From positions 124,001 through 188,000 of the forward strand of contig NZ_JACEFB010000005.1 in NCBI RefSeq assembly GCF_013694095.1: a stretch of DNA of 64,000 nt, given 5' to 3'. Below the pieces are notes generated by a model. It was given only the letters and a program-made list of their open reading frames with translations. It was not told where the DNA came from and did not search any database. Of the stretch, positions 53,311 through 63,020 are shown piece after piece. Source of the stretch: Thermogemmata fonticola. GTDB lineage: Bacteria; Planctomycetota; Planctomycetia; Gemmatales; Gemmataceae. Position 1 is the stretch's first letter, and the number at the start of each line of letters is the position of its first letter. The position numbers and the translations under genes were made by a program.

Positions 53311-53325
53311 GAACAGGATCGAGCG

Positions 53326-54261
53326 ATGGCAGTTACCCATTCGCAACTGGACGGAACCTGTAGGGATGTGGAAGCCCAACGACGAGGCGGCGTTACCGTC
53401 CCCAGCGATTTTTCAGGAACAGATGCTACCGGCATTCGGGTACTTGCGATGAATGGGAAACCCATCCGATTGTTTGTGATGGCGACCTTGGCCCGCACCT
53501 ATCCGCGGGTAGCCTGGTTGTTCCGCAGCCGTATTTGGTTGATCCAGGAGACGGTTCTGCCCGTCCTGGCCGCCGCAGGTTTCGTTTACGCTTATCGGGC
53601 GATGCAGGCGCCCCCCGCGTATGCTGGTGTCGTCGTGCTCGGAGCCGCTCTGACCACCTTCTGGCTCAACGTACTTTGGGGTATGGGCGCACAACTGTAT
53701 TGGGAACGGGATGCGGGAAATCTGGAGTTGTTCGTACTTTCTCCCGCTCCACTGACCGCAATCCTGACTGGTATGGCTCTCGGCGGAATGATCACGACTC
53801 TGGTACGGGCCACGGCGATCACTCTAACCGGCGTCTTGCTCTTTGACATCCCGATTCGTCCCAGCAGTTGGTGGCTTCTGATCAGCTTTTTCCTCCTGAC
53901 CCTGGCCGCCCTTTACGGGCTGGGTATGCTCTTCGCCTCGCTCTTCCTGCGGTGGGGTCGGGAGGCCTGGCATCTGGTCAGCCTCTTCCAGGAGCCGATC
54001 TACCTGCTCAGCGGAACCAACTTCCCCCTCACCATTTTCCCTAAGGCTGTCATCGTTGTAGCCAGCATCGTCCCGTTGACCCTGGGCATGGACGCGTTGC
54101 GCCAAGTATTGTTCCACATGCCGGGAGTGCTGCCTTTGTGGGGAGAAGCCGCCGCTTTGATCATCCTGGCTATTGGCTTTTTCGGAGCGGCCCGGCTAAG
54201 CCTAAGGCACTTGGAACGGCGAAGCCGCGAAGAGGGGACCCTTACCCTCCGCTGGCAGTAA
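53326..54261 (+). CDS. ABC-2 type permease
   Basis: The 311-aa inner-membrane partner of the preceding ATPase has about six predicted helices and the ABC-2 membrane-domain pattern. After a 45-residue soluble start, LARTYPRVAWLFRSRIWLIQ begins the first membrane region. Helices with GMGAQLYWERDAGNLELFVLSPAPL and YLLSGTNFPLTIFPKAV follow. The start at 53326 follows AGGATCGAGCG. The end is convergent with nuoM. Confidence 0.88.
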   Translation: MAVTHSQLDGTCRDVEAQRRGGVTVPSDFSGTDATGIRVLAMNGKPIRLFVMATLARTYPRVAWLFRSRIWLIQETVLPVLAAAGFVYAYRAMQAPPAYAGVVVLGAALTTFWLNVLWGMGAQLYWERDAGNLELFVLSPAPLTAILTGMALGGMITTLVRATAITLTGVLLFDIPIRPSSWWLLISFFLLTLAALYGLGMLFASLFLRWGREAWHLVSLFQEPIYLLSGTNFPLTIFPKAVIVVASIVPLTLGMDALRQVLFHMPGVLPLWGEAAALIILAIGFFGAARLSLRHLERRSREEGTLTLRWQ

Positions 54262-54401
54262 ATCGGCGCGGACCCACACCGGTCGGTTCTTGTTTTTCCT
54301 CCGTTCTTGTTCTTCCACTCCTCTTCATCCCGATGAAGCAAAGAGAGAGAAGGAAGGCGGGCCAATAGCTTGCGGTGCCAGTGTACCCTGAAGAATCCAT
54401 T

Positions 54402-56276
54402 TCAACGGAGCGAAGCGAGATTCGCCACCCACCCGGTGATGGCCGGATCCACCCACTGGAGCACGAGGGTGTAAGGAAGGATCCCCAACAAAATGGCCAA
54501 AACCACGTAGGGAAAAAGCGTTATAGCCTCACGGGGAGAGAGATCAGGGTAGGAGCGTGTCGCATCATTGACACCGGTAAAGACTCGCAGCCAGGTCCAG
54601 AGAAGATAACCCGCGGTGAGGATCACGCTCAGTATAGCCGGAATCGCTAATACTGGAGAGAAATGCCACGCCGAGAGTAGTACGAAAAACTCTCCCACGA
54701 AACCGCACAAGCCCGGTAGCCCCATACTGGCGAAAAAAAGCACAGCGCTGAAGCCGCAGTAAAGAGGCATTGGTTCCCACAATCCACCAAAACGCCGCAG
54801 GTCCCGATGATGGGCACGGTCATAGACCACTCCAACTACGAAAAACAAGGCGGCCGCGGTGATGCCGTGGGAGAGCATTTGAAACACCGCACCATTGACT
54901 CCCCATTGCCAGTACTGGGCGGAATTCCCCGACGACCACGCCGCCACACCTAAGACGACAAACCCCATGTGGCTGACGGATGAATACGCCAGCAGTTTTT
55001 TGAAATCCGTCTGACCCATGGCGACAAGAGCGCCGTAGAGGATGCCCACTACGCCGATCAACCCCAGGACCACACTCAGTTGCGCCGCTGCCCAAGGGCA
55101 TAGAGGTATAACCAGGCGCACCAAGCCGTAGCCCCCCAGTTTCAGGAGCACACCGGCCAGGATCATGCTGATGGGTGTCGGCGCTTCCACGTGGGCATCC
55201 GGCAGCCAGGAATGCAGGGGCACAATGGGTATCTTGACGGCAAAGCCCAAAAAAAGCAGGGCGAAGACCAGATACTGGAATGGGCGGGTACACACCGGCT
55301 GAGCCTTAAGACGGGCAATCGCCGCGGACACATCGACTCCCGGCGCGAACACTTTGACCGGTCCCGTGTTTCCTCCGCCCCAAACGGCCTGTTCCGCGAT
55401 AGAGTCGCGAGCCGCCAACCTTTCTTCCTCGCCGTTGAGGATCAGCATGACGGCTCGCCCGACCTTCGTCAGCGTGACGATGTCAAAAGTGTGAATCCGC
55501 ACATGTTTGTCCGCATCTTGCTCGTTCCAATTCCGTTCCTTGGCCAGCTCCCGCACGCGTTGCTGGACTACGGCTTGATCCACGAAATCCCGCACATCCA
55601 CACTATGGCAGGCGAAAAGGGCCGCCAGGATCGCCACACTGCCGCCGAGAGTATAAACCACAAACTTAAAAGCTGCATAGCGCCGACGGATGCCGCCCCA
55701 TAAGCCGATCAAAACGAACATCGGGATCAGCATCAATTCGTAGAACACATAAAACAGGAAAAAGTCCAGGGCTAAGAAGGCTCCGATCACCCCGGTTTCC
55801 AAAAGCAACACGAGCATGAGGTAGCCCCGCACTCCCTGCTCGATGTTCCAACTCGCCGCCAAGGCTGTCAAAGTAACCAAAGCGGTTAGAACCACTAGCG
55901 AAAGGCCAATCCCATCCACTCCCAAAGCGTAGTCGATACTAAAAGCCGCAATCCAGGGTCGGCGCGCGATCCAATCATCGGAAAGCAAGGCTTTGGGAAC
56001 CGGCTGGGCAGCATCGGAAGCCGCCTGATCGGCGCGAGCATCCAGGCGCGATAAGGCGCTGTAAAGCGGGCGGCCATGCACATCCAGGCGCGAATCCAGC
56101 AGCAGATAATACCCCACCACCACACACAAGCTGACGGACAACGTGGCCGCGGCACCAAACAACGCCACCCACCGCATCGCTTCGAGCCATCGCGATGGCA
56201 GAAGTGCCAAGAGCAAAGCGGTCCCCGCGGGCAGGAAAATCAACACGGTCAACCAGACCAGATCGGCTTCCAGCAT
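54402..56276 (-). CDS. nuoM: NADH-quinone oxidoreductase subunit M
   Basis: The 624-aa antiporter-like proton-pumping subunit of complex I. The conserved Glu is in FYVFYELMLIP (Glu180) and the pump Lys is in FAVKIPIVPLHSWLPDA (Lys348). A membrane core follows with LLKLGGYG. The protein is about 120 aa longer than typical NuoM (about 500). Added segments lie near residues 61-108 and 224-330, including GGGNTGPVKVFAPGVDV, between conserved helices. GAGG lies six bases before the ATG at 56276, preferred to 56282. nuoL is upstream on the minus strand. nuoN is missing downstream. Confidence 0.9.
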   Translation of the reverse strand: MLEADLVWLTVLIFLPAGTALLLALLPSRWLEAMRWVALFGAAATLSVSLCVVVGYYLLLDSRLDVHGRPLYSALSRLDARADQAASDAAQPVPKALLSDDWIARRPWIAAFSIDYALGVDGIGLSLVVLTALVTLTALAASWNIEQGVRGYLMLVLLLETGVIGAFLALDFFLFYVFYELMLIPMFVLIGLWGGIRRRYAAFKFVVYTLGGSVAILAALFACHSVDVRDFVDQAVVQQRVRELAKERNWNEQDADKHVRIHTFDIVTLTKVGRAVMLILNGEEERLAARDSIAEQAVWGGGNTGPVKVFAPGVDVSAAIARLKAQPVCTRPFQYLVFALLFLGFAVKIPIVPLHSWLPDAHVEAPTPISMILAGVLLKLGGYGLVRLVIPLCPWAAAQLSVVLGLIGVVGILYGALVAMGQTDFKKLLAYSSVSHMGFVVLGVAAWSSGNSAQYWQWGVNGAVFQMLSHGITAAALFFVVGVVYDRAHHRDLRRFGGLWEPMPLYCGFSAVLFFASMGLPGLCGFVGEFFVLLSAWHFSPVLAIPAILSVILTAGYLLWTWLRVFTGVNDATRSYPDLSPREAITLFPYVVLAILLGILPYTLVLQWVDPAITGWVANLASLR

Positions 56277-56348
56277 GGTCATCCTCGTCCTGCATAGGGG
56301 CACGTGATCAGAACATCATCACGTGGCCCTCATGGATGCTACCTTCCT

Positions 56349-58790
56349 TCAGCGGTTCCAACCCGCGAGCATTCCCAGAATGAGCACCGACGTCAAGGCC
56401 AGCATCCCGATGTACCAGCGTAAGCGGCCGGATTGCCATCGGCGGAGAACTTCACCCCCGGCCGCAGCCAGGTCGCCCACGGCGTTGAGCCAGCCATCTA
56501 GAGTTCCCCAGTCGAAGCGGCGGGGCGGTGGCTCTTCCAGCGCCGCAGGAGCAGGGACTGAAACCTCCACTTCCGTCGGGCGTTTGTCCGCTTGGGCAAT
56601 CACCTGAGCGGCTTGGACCACGGGACGCAACACCGCCGCATCGTAAATCTCGTCGAAATACCATTTGTTCTCCAGAAACCGACCGACCTGACTGTGCACT
56701 TGAAACTGTTCCGCGGTCACCGTTGTCCGTCCGAACCACAGATAGGCCAGCCCCGCTCCGCCCAGGGTACAGGCCAGAGCCAAACCCGCCGTCAGCAGGT
56801 GATAATGGTGACCCCGTTCTGTCACCTCAACATATTCCTGAACCATCGCCGGTTGAGCCTGTTCCAGCACCCGGCCCAGCCAACTGGCCTCCACTTCCCA
56901 CACCGGCCAGCCCCAAGCCCCACCTGCACTCAGTACGGCTAGGACAACGAGCGGACCGGTCATCACCCCAGGCGACTCCTGCACCTGCTCATACACCTGC
57001 TCGTCTCGAGGCGTGCCCGCAAAGGTCAATAGCCACAAGCGGAACATGTAGTAGGCCGTCAGCACCGTGGTTAGCCACGGCAACAGCCACAGCAACACAT
57101 GCTGCGGTTGATACAAGCCCCACCCCACCGCCTGGCTCAGAATGCGTTCCTTGCTGTACCATCCACTCAACAATGGTACCCCTGAGATGGCCAGCACCCC
57201 CACCAGCATGGTCAAAGCGGTGATAGGCATCTTCCGGCGGAGGCCTCCCATTTGCCGCATATCCTGAACGTGGTGACAGGCGTGGATCACGCTTCCCGCT
57301 CCCAGAAATAACAACGCCTTGAAGAAGGCATGGGTCAGCAGATGGAGCAATCCCGCGATCCACCCTCCCAATCCCAACGCCAGAAACATCAGCCCCAGTT
57401 GGCTACACGTGGAGTACGCAAGGACTCGCTTGATGTCGGTTTGCACCAAGGCGATGCTGGCCGCCAAAAAAGCGGTGATAGCGCCAATGTAGGCCGTGAT
57501 CAACAGAACCTCGCTAGCAAAGAGGGGATAGCAACGACCGACCAGATAGACGCCGGCCGCCACCATCGTCGCCGCGTGGATCAAGGCGGAAACGGGCGTA
57601 GGGCCTTCCATTGCATCCGGCAACCACGTGTGCAGCGGCCATTGGGCGCTCTTGCCGATACAGCCCAAAAGAATCCCCACACCCATAACCACCCACAACC
57701 AGTAGGGCATCACCGCGTAGTCCTGCAAGCTCATCGGTTCTGAAACGCGCACGCGTGCTGGTACGTCAGATCCCCGACCTGACAGCGGATGCAGCAGCAC
57801 ATGGGTCCCCCCCTGGCGGTCCGCGCCCACCTCATAGCTTCTTCTGCGAACTTCACCCGCTGCCCCTATCGGCAAAGCATCGGTCCCTTCAGCCTCCGCG
57901 ACCACGCGGGCGTATCGCACTCTCCCATCGGAATCAGTCCCCCCTCTCAGGCGTTGGAATATCTCCTCCAGGTTGAGCGTTCCCAATTGGGTCCAGGCGA
58001 TAGCGATACCGATGAGGAAACCCGCATCCCCCACCCGGTTGATAATGAATGCCTTGTTAGCCGCGTAACTGGCACTCGGCCGCTCTTGATAGAACCCGAT
58101 GAGCCAAAACGAGCAGACGCCGACCAACTCCCAGCTCACGAAGATTTGGAACAGATTATCCGCAATCAGCAGATGGAGCATGGCGAAGCAAAACAGGGAT
58201 AAGAACAGATAGAAACGCCCAAAGCGCCCCCGCCGCTCGACAGGTTGATCCCGGTGATATTGGTGCTGGGCTTCGTGATCTTCCACTACCGTTTGGGTTT
58301 CTTCCGCCATGTATCCCAGAGCGAAGATGAAAATCGCCAAGGCCACCACCGCGACCATGGCGAAGAGTACCGCCGTCAAAGCATCGATCCGGTATCCCAC
58401 TTGCAGAACCAGGGCAGGAAGGGTGGCATGATCCACGCCCGTTCCGGCGGTCAGATTGTCCGACAAGGGACCGATCCGGACCCAATCGATCCGTTCTGCC
58501 CAACGGACGGGTTCGGCGGAGTCCGTCGCTGACAGAAACTGCACCAGACCCACCAAACTCAGGAAGGCGGTTACTGCCATAGCGGCGACTGACAGAAAGG
58601 CCCCCGCCCGGAGAGGAACGTCTCCTCCGAGCATCCAGTACACAGTTTCCGTCCAGCTTCCCGGCGTGCGGAGAGGGCGAATCCAGGCCCGGAGCATCCC
58701 GGCTGTCGCCAGCACAAGCACCACCGCCAGCGGTAACAGCGTCGCTACAACATACAATCGTCCGGGTGTCGCTTCCCAACCTGGTATCAT
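56349..58790 (-). CDS. nuoL: NADH-quinone oxidoreductase subunit L
   Basis: The 813-aa proton-pumping subunit of complex I. Core motifs are present: WELVGVCSFWLIGF with the conserved Glu221 and GKSAQWPLHTWLPDAMEG with Lys380, and PTPVSALIHAATMV. The family is usually about 610-670 aa, so this version carries extra segments, including residues about 275-358 between helices and a His-rich loop near 165-185. The C-terminal lateral helix region is present in part. Spacing to nuoM is 72 bases and to nuoK 150 bases. Confidence 0.92.
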   Translation of the reverse strand: MIPGWEATPGRLYVVATLLPLAVVLVLATAGMLRAWIRPLRTPGSWTETVYWMLGGDVPLRAGAFLSVAAMAVTAFLSLVGLVQFLSATDSAEPVRWAERIDWVRIGPLSDNLTAGTGVDHATLPALVLQVGYRIDALTAVLFAMVAVVALAIFIFALGYMAEETQTVVEDHEAQHQYHRDQPVERRGRFGRFYLFLSLFCFAMLHLLIADNLFQIFVSWELVGVCSFWLIGFYQERPSASYAANKAFIINRVGDAGFLIGIAIAWTQLGTLNLEEIFQRLRGGTDSDGRVRYARVVAEAEGTDALPIGAAGEVRRRSYEVGADRQGGTHVLLHPLSGRGSDVPARVRVSEPMSLQDYAVMPYWLWVVMGVGILLGCIGKSAQWPLHTWLPDAMEGPTPVSALIHAATMVAAGVYLVGRCYPLFASEVLLITAYIGAITAFLAASIALVQTDIKRVLAYSTCSQLGLMFLALGLGGWIAGLLHLLTHAFFKALLFLGAGSVIHACHHVQDMRQMGGLRRKMPITALTMLVGVLAISGVPLLSGWYSKERILSQAVGWGLYQPQHVLLWLLPWLTTVLTAYYMFRLWLLTFAGTPRDEQVYEQVQESPGVMTGPLVVLAVLSAGGAWGWPVWEVEASWLGRVLEQAQPAMVQEYVEVTERGHHYHLLTAGLALACTLGGAGLAYLWFGRTTVTAEQFQVHSQVGRFLENKWYFDEIYDAAVLRPVVQAAQVIAQADKRPTEVEVSVPAPAALEEPPPRRFDWGTLDGWLNAVGDLAAAGGEVLRRWQSGRLRWYIGMLALTSVLILGMLAGWNR

Positions 58791-58940
58791 GGCTTGTCCA
58801 CTTTCCTCTGCTATCGCAGCACGAGGCTACTCTCACGTGTTCTGCAGGCTTCCGTTCGGCAAGCTCCTCGCACCTGCGTGGTCCGGGGAGCACGACACGG
58901 CCAGTGGCCTCATTCGCACAGCGTGTTCTTCCAGGCGTAA

Positions 58941-59255
58941 CTAGTTGCGCAACTGCTGGGCGGCATCAACATCTACTGTGGCATAAGTGTTGTAGTAGTG
59001 CAAAATGATCGCTAATGCCACCGCGGCCTCTGCTGCCGCCAGCACGATCACGAGTAGAGCGAATATTTGACCTTCCAGGCGAAAGGCGGGATTGTAATGA
59101 GCCACTGCGATTAGGTTGATATTCGAAGCGTTTAGCACCAATTCAACACCCATCAAAACTCCCAAGGCATTGCGCTTCAACGCCAAACACGCCACACCGC
59201 ACACGAAAACCCACGCACCCAGTAGCAGTACCATGTGCAAACCAGCATCTCCCAT
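58941..59255 (-). CDS. nuoK: NADH-quinone oxidoreductase subunit K
   Basis: The 104-aa subunit of complex I has three membrane helices and the family landmarks MGVELVLNASNINLIA and the following AAAEAAVALAII with glutamates in helices two and three. Length is typical (about 100 aa). GGAGGAGGCAGA precedes the ATG. It follows nuoJ and precedes nuoL on the same strand. It contributes to proton transfer in the membrane arm. Confidence 0.95.
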   Translation of the reverse strand: MGDAGLHMVLLLGAWVFVCGVACLALKRNALGVLMGVELVLNASNINLIAVAHYNPAFRLEGQIFALLVIVLAAAEAAVALAIILHYYNTYATVDVDAAQQLRN

Positions 59256-59513
59256 TCTGCCTCCTCCGTGGGTTATGTTATGTCCTTTAGGCCACCTCCA
59301 CTTGATTCCATCCTCCTTCTGATCAGCTTCGTCGGAGCCGGGCAGCCACCTTCTCCCAAACGATGGCTAATCATCATGGATCAACGTCTTCGGCGGTAAG
59401 GTGACTTCCAGCACGGGATCGCAAAAATCAGCACGACAAGAGACTCCACAAGCCGAGACTCCAGGCTCTGATCTCCCGCTGCTACCCACCGTCCGATGGC
59501 CCAATGAACCCTC

Positions 59514-60176
59514 TCACGTCTGCTCAGGAGCAGCACCATGATTCGTGGATGCCCCAGATTCTGCTTCGTTTGACCGGTCCAACTCTGTCGATGCCTGCCT
59601 GTGCACCAATTTTTTTCGTGCACGGGCCAGATAGGCGGCACCGATCAAGACCACCAACAGATGGACTGAAACAATCTCGAACGGCAGCAGATACGCTACG
59701 GGGGTACGCCCTAACTTTTCGCTATTCTCCGGCAGCCCGGAAAGAGTAGCGCTTGGGGTCGTCTCTTGAACACCGAGCAATCCTAGACCAAGCGGGGCTG
59801 TCCCCGGCAGAGGGCCTATGCTGGCTTGAGGCGACGGCAAGCGCCAAAGAGTACAAGCCACCAGAATCAACAACAGGCCCGCTAAAATCCCGCCCACCGC
59901 CCATTCCGCCGGTGCTGTCCGCAGTTCCCGGAGCGGACCCTGAGCCGTCAGCATCACTCCGAACACGAGCAATACCAGGGTTCCGCCCACATACACGATC
60001 ATTTGAGCTGCCCCCAGAAACTCCGCGCCCAATAGGAAGTACAAGAGGGCCACGCCGACCAGGGTAAAAAGCAGCCACACAGCCATACGGACGATGTGGC
60101 GGCTCAGAACCACTCCCAGGGCCGAGACAGCCACCACCGCTGCGATCACCACAAACAACACCCCGGAAAGCGTCAT
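59514..60176 (-). CDS. nuoJ: NADH-quinone oxidoreductase subunit J
   Basis: The 220-aa membrane subunit J has about five helices, with FLGAAQMIVYVGGTLVLLVFGVMLT being the characteristic third helix, including its pi-bulge glycines. A long Thr/Pro segment (about residues 110-155) precedes a late hydrophobic helix, and a hydrophilic C-terminal tail ends the protein. The first helix reads SGVLFVVIAAVVAVSALGVVL. The gene is first in the nuoJKLM set, 258 bases before nuoK. No earlier nuo gene precedes it. Confidence 0.92.
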   Translation of the reverse strand: MTLSGVLFVVIAAVVAVSALGVVLSRHIVRMAVWLLFTLVGVALLYFLLGAEFLGAAQMIVYVGGTLVLLVFGVMLTAQGPLRELRTAPAEWAVGGILAGLLLILVACTLWRLPSPQASIGPLPGTAPLGLGLLGVQETTPSATLSGLPENSEKLGRTPVAYLLPFEIVSVHLLVVLIGAAYLARARKKLVHRQASTELDRSNEAESGASTNHGAAPEQT

Positions 60177-60240
60177 CGGCGTCCATCCCCCCTTCCGCGT
60201 CGTTCCAGTTGCGGTCTCAATTGCTCGGACTCGTTTCTGT

Positions 60241-60963
60241 TCATTTGCCAGCGATTGGTTTGTATTCCACGACTTTGAAGGTCATCACGCTGCCAGGGTC
60301 ATGCCCCTGCAAGGCAAAATGCCCTTTCTTGTATGTGAAGTTCGGGTCTTTCCAATCCACCGTTTTCTTGCCGTTGACAAAGACCTGGATGTGGTTGCCG
60401 ATCGCGATGACTTCCTGGGTGAAATACTCATCCGGTTTGTGAGGAGCTTTATCCAGTACCAGCACCTCTTTGATCTTGGGAAAGTACAAACTGCCGGTGC
60501 GAATGCGATCCGTGTGAGTCGCGTTGATCTGGGCCTCATACCCTTTGGGAAAACCGGGACCGAATTGGGTCCGGAAATACTGACCGCTGTTCCCTTTATC
60601 ATTGATCTTGGCCACGACGCGGTAGTGGAAGTCCTCCGCTTCGACCTCCGAGAAGATATGGCTGGCTGGCCCGCCCCCGATGAGCAAACCGTCTCGGACC
60701 TGCCACAGGGTGACCTCCTGGCCATTCTTCAAGATGCCCACAAAAGCGGTCACCTTGCCCGCCTCGTTTTTGACCTCCCGCACCCCCCGGAATTGGGAAC
60801 TCGGTGGGTTGGGGATTTTCCAGCCGCTTAGGTCTTTGCCGTTGAATAACGGAATCCAATTCTCTTGGAGGGGTTGTCCCGCCAATTCCGCCATCGGCCA
60901 AGCGGCGATTCCCCCCATGAGAGCAACCAGAAAAGCGTGAGCTGGAATACGCCAGAGTTTCAT
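60241..60963 (-). CDS. Secreted DUF1080 (3-keto-glycoside hydrolase-like) protein
   Basis: The 240-aa protein has a signal peptide (about residues 1-28) and a jelly-roll-like DUF1080 domain beginning WIPLFNGKDLSGWK. The conserved LLIGGGPASHIFSEVEAEDFHYRVVAKI and NSGQYFRTQF blocks follow, ending in the QGHDPGSVMTFKVVEYKP element. Some DUF1080 members hydrolyse 3-keto-disaccharides, but this cannot be confirmed here. AAGGAG precedes the ATG at 60963, and a GTG at 60972 is in frame. Its upstream region faces the YTV gene divergently. Confidence 0.88.
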   Translation of the reverse strand: MKLWRIPAHAFLVALMGGIAAWPMAELAGQPLQENWIPLFNGKDLSGWKIPNPPSSQFRGVREVKNEAGKVTAFVGILKNGQEVTLWQVRDGLLIGGGPASHIFSEVEAEDFHYRVVAKINDKGNSGQYFRTQFGPGFPKGYEAQINATHTDRIRTGSLYFPKIKEVLVLDKAPHKPDEYFTQEVIAIGNHIQVFVNGKKTVDWKDPNFTYKKGHFALQGHDPGSVMTFKVVEYKPIAGK

Positions 60964-61447
60964 GAGTGTCACTCCTTCGTCATATGTTGTTAACGGTGCT
61001 CACCCCTGCCTAACTCGCTCGCGGGAAGCGATACTGAGAAAAATTTGGATATTTTCAGGACCAATCCGCATCGTACGTGGGCGGTGCCGTGATCGTACCC
61101 GGAGAGGAAAGCTCCGGCCAGAGGCAATTATCCAGGACTACTTTCACTCGGACATCCCCGCTAGCTGCTTGGAGGAAAAAATCGCCCCATTTATCCCATT
61201 TTGCTGTTGCCCTTCGACGGCATAAACCATAGGCTTTGTATCGGGGCGGAAGATTGGAGAAAATGGGAGAAATCGCCAAGACAGAGCTATTACATACCTT
61301 CTTCGGGGAGGGGCGAATGAGCGCCCAGAATTGAGGAAATACCGGATGACGGTAATGGTCCCTTTGGAAGGGTGACTGGGTTTTGGGGGGAACTGTACAG
61401 GGAATGTCAGGGACCCCCGTACACCATCTGATGAGGAGTCTGGTCCA
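60964..61447. other. Divergent intergenic stretch of 484 bases
   Basis: This is the shared upstream region of the DUF1080 gene (minus strand) and the YTV protein gene (plus strand). No gene was found and no convincing promoter was identified. AGGAG sits ten bases before the YTV gene start. Confidence 0.5.
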
Positions 61448-62419
61448 ATGAAGCGACGTTTGTGGAGTTGGGGTTTGTTGTCGGCTGTTACGCTAGCCTT
61501 GAGTTTCCCGGCAGCGGCGTCGGCTTTTGGAGGCCGCACCGCCTCCTGCGCGACTCCTTGCCCCGTCAGCTACGTTGAGCAGAAGGTGACGGCGTACAAA
61601 TGCGAGACCGAAACCAAGGAGGTCAAAGTCATTGTTCACGAATGGCGTGATGTCCGTGAAGAGTACAAGTACACCGTCTGTGAACCTGCGATCACGAAAC
61701 AAAAAGTCAAAGTCCTAGAACCACGCACCAAGGAGGAGACATACAAGTACACGGTGATGGAACGGCAATATGTCAAAGAAAAAGTCAAAGTCTGTGAAAT
61801 GAAGCCTGTGACTAAAGAGATTGAAGTTGTGACTTACGACTGCGTACCAGTCAAGACGAAGCAGAAGCGACTGGTCTGCGAAACGGTCTGCGTGCCTACG
61901 ACAGTGGAAGTCGTAGTCAAACCCCGTGGCTGCTGCCTCTTGGCCTGTTGCCGCAAGGCGGATCCCTGCAATGCGCCCTGCCCCCAAACCGTGCAATGCA
62001 CCGTCATGAAAAAGCAGCGGGTGACTAAGGAAGTAGAAGTAGAAGTCACTACCTTGCAACGGGTCGCCAAGACAGAAAAACGAAAAGTCACCGTGTGTGA
62101 ACCCCAATGGGTTGAAAAGGAAGTCACCGTCTGCAAGTGTGTTCCTGTCCAGAAAGAAGGCAAGCGCAAGGTTTGCTATTATGAAACCGTGGAAAAGGAA
62201 ATGGATGTATGCACACACAAGCTGGTAGAAAAGACCGGCGTACGTGTGGTGAAAAAATGTGTACCCGTGGAGAAGGTCGTCAAGCAGACGTTCGTCAAAT
62301 GGGTACCCTACGAAACGACTGTGAAAGTGCCGGTGTACTCCTGTCCGGCACCGGCTCCACGCTGCAAGGGCTTACGGGGATGCTGTGGTAGTCGAGCTCG
62401 CGTCGCTTGCTGCAACTAA
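61448..62419 (+). CDS. Cysteine-rich YTV-type surface protein
   Basis: The 323-aa protein has a signal peptide (about residues 1-26) and is built of short Val/Lys/Glu-rich repeats. EYKYTVCEP and TYKYTVMER are clear YTV-type repeats, and 27 cysteines are spread along the chain, including CCLLACC and CCGSRARVACC. Such proteins are thought to be part of the proteinaceous cell wall of planctomycetes. The repeats (V.V/E.K.V, with C.P.. and CVPV) are degenerate. AGGAG precedes the ATG. Its function is likely structural, possibly via disulfide cross-links. Confidence 0.82.
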   Translation: MKRRLWSWGLLSAVTLALSFPAAASAFGGRTASCATPCPVSYVEQKVTAYKCETETKEVKVIVHEWRDVREEYKYTVCEPAITKQKVKVLEPRTKEETYKYTVMERQYVKEKVKVCEMKPVTKEIEVVTYDCVPVKTKQKRLVCETVCVPTTVEVVVKPRGCCLLACCRKADPCNAPCPQTVQCTVMKKQRVTKEVEVEVTTLQRVAKTEKRKVTVCEPQWVEKEVTVCKCVPVQKEGKRKVCYYETVEKEMDVCTHKLVEKTGVRVVKKCVPVEKVVKQTFVKWVPYETTVKVPVYSCPAPAPRCKGLRGCCGSRARVACCN

Positions 62420-62546
62420 AAGCGCCTGCCGGGGTCCATAGTCTAATCCCGACTTTAGTGCATGCTCGAACCCCGGCTGTGACTTCTTCCTGACCGCCGC
62501 ATTCACCAACCATTTCACCGTCCATCCGCAAAAATGGCGCCTCCGA

Positions 62547-62570
62547 TCCCCTTCTCTCAAAAGGAGGGGA
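62547..62570 (+). promoter_or_regulatory. Stem-loop between the YTV gene and hemP
   Basis: TCCCCTTC and GGAGGGGA form an 8-base-pair stem with one G-T pair and an eight-base loop. It lies between two convergent genes. It has no following T run, so a terminator function is uncertain. Confidence 0.35.
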
Positions 62571-62713
62571 ATATTGGTTGACTTTTGGGTAGCCATTCAT
62601 TCCAAGGCTAGCTTTATCCCTGGGCCATCTCGAAAGCTGGTGAAGGGCCAATCATTGGCAGAAATACCACTGCCCTTAAGGTCTCGTTTTATTCGGCCCT
62701 CTTGGATGTACGG

Positions 62714-62932
62714 CTACTTTTGTAGAATCAGTCTGCCTCGGCGTGTCACGCGTAACCGATATGTTTGCCCCTCATGCAGAATCTGCACTTCCCGCTGACC
62801 GGCCAGAATATCTTCGCTGCGGAGGACGCGACCTGTCGGCGGTGCAGTTTCCCGTTGATGAGATGAAGGCAACGGCGTTTGATCTGTGTTATTCTTGTTA
62901 CGCCCCGAATTGGGATTAGTTGGCATGAGCAT
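62714..62932 (-). CDS. hemP: HemP-like small protein
   Basis: This is a 72-aa protein with the compact HemP signature at its C-terminus: ILAGQREVQILHEGQTYRLR followed by VTRRGRLILQK. The family is associated with hemin uptake and regulation. A polar, probably disordered N-terminus of about 35 residues precedes it. AAGGAG lies eight bases before the ATG. No TonB-type heme receptor is adjacent, so its role in heme use is inferred from the family only. Confidence 0.8.
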   Translation of the reverse strand: MLMPTNPNSGRNKNNTDQTPLPSSHQRETAPPTGRVLRSEDILAGQREVQILHEGQTYRLRVTRRGRLILQK

Positions 62933-63020
62933 TTCTTGGTCTCCTTATGCGACTGAGATGCAATTGCAACTATTTCCCCCACGCAAGATAGCCTTTTCGC
63001 TGCATCGCTAGTCTCAAACC

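Noticed and set aside
50860-54261. The Csx3-like gene and the ABC pair considered as one defence island
   Set aside because: The ABC genes are ordinary exporter genes, 108 bases separate them, and no other defence gene is nearby.
54323-54338. CTTCAT-CCCG-ATGAAG hairpin between the convergent ABC permease and nuoM genes as a terminator
   Set aside because: The stem is only six base pairs and no T run follows on either strand.
61448-62419. The short repeats of the YTV gene considered as a CRISPR or DNA repeat array
   Set aside because: The repeats are irregular, in frame with one protein and lack constant spacers, so they are protein repeats.
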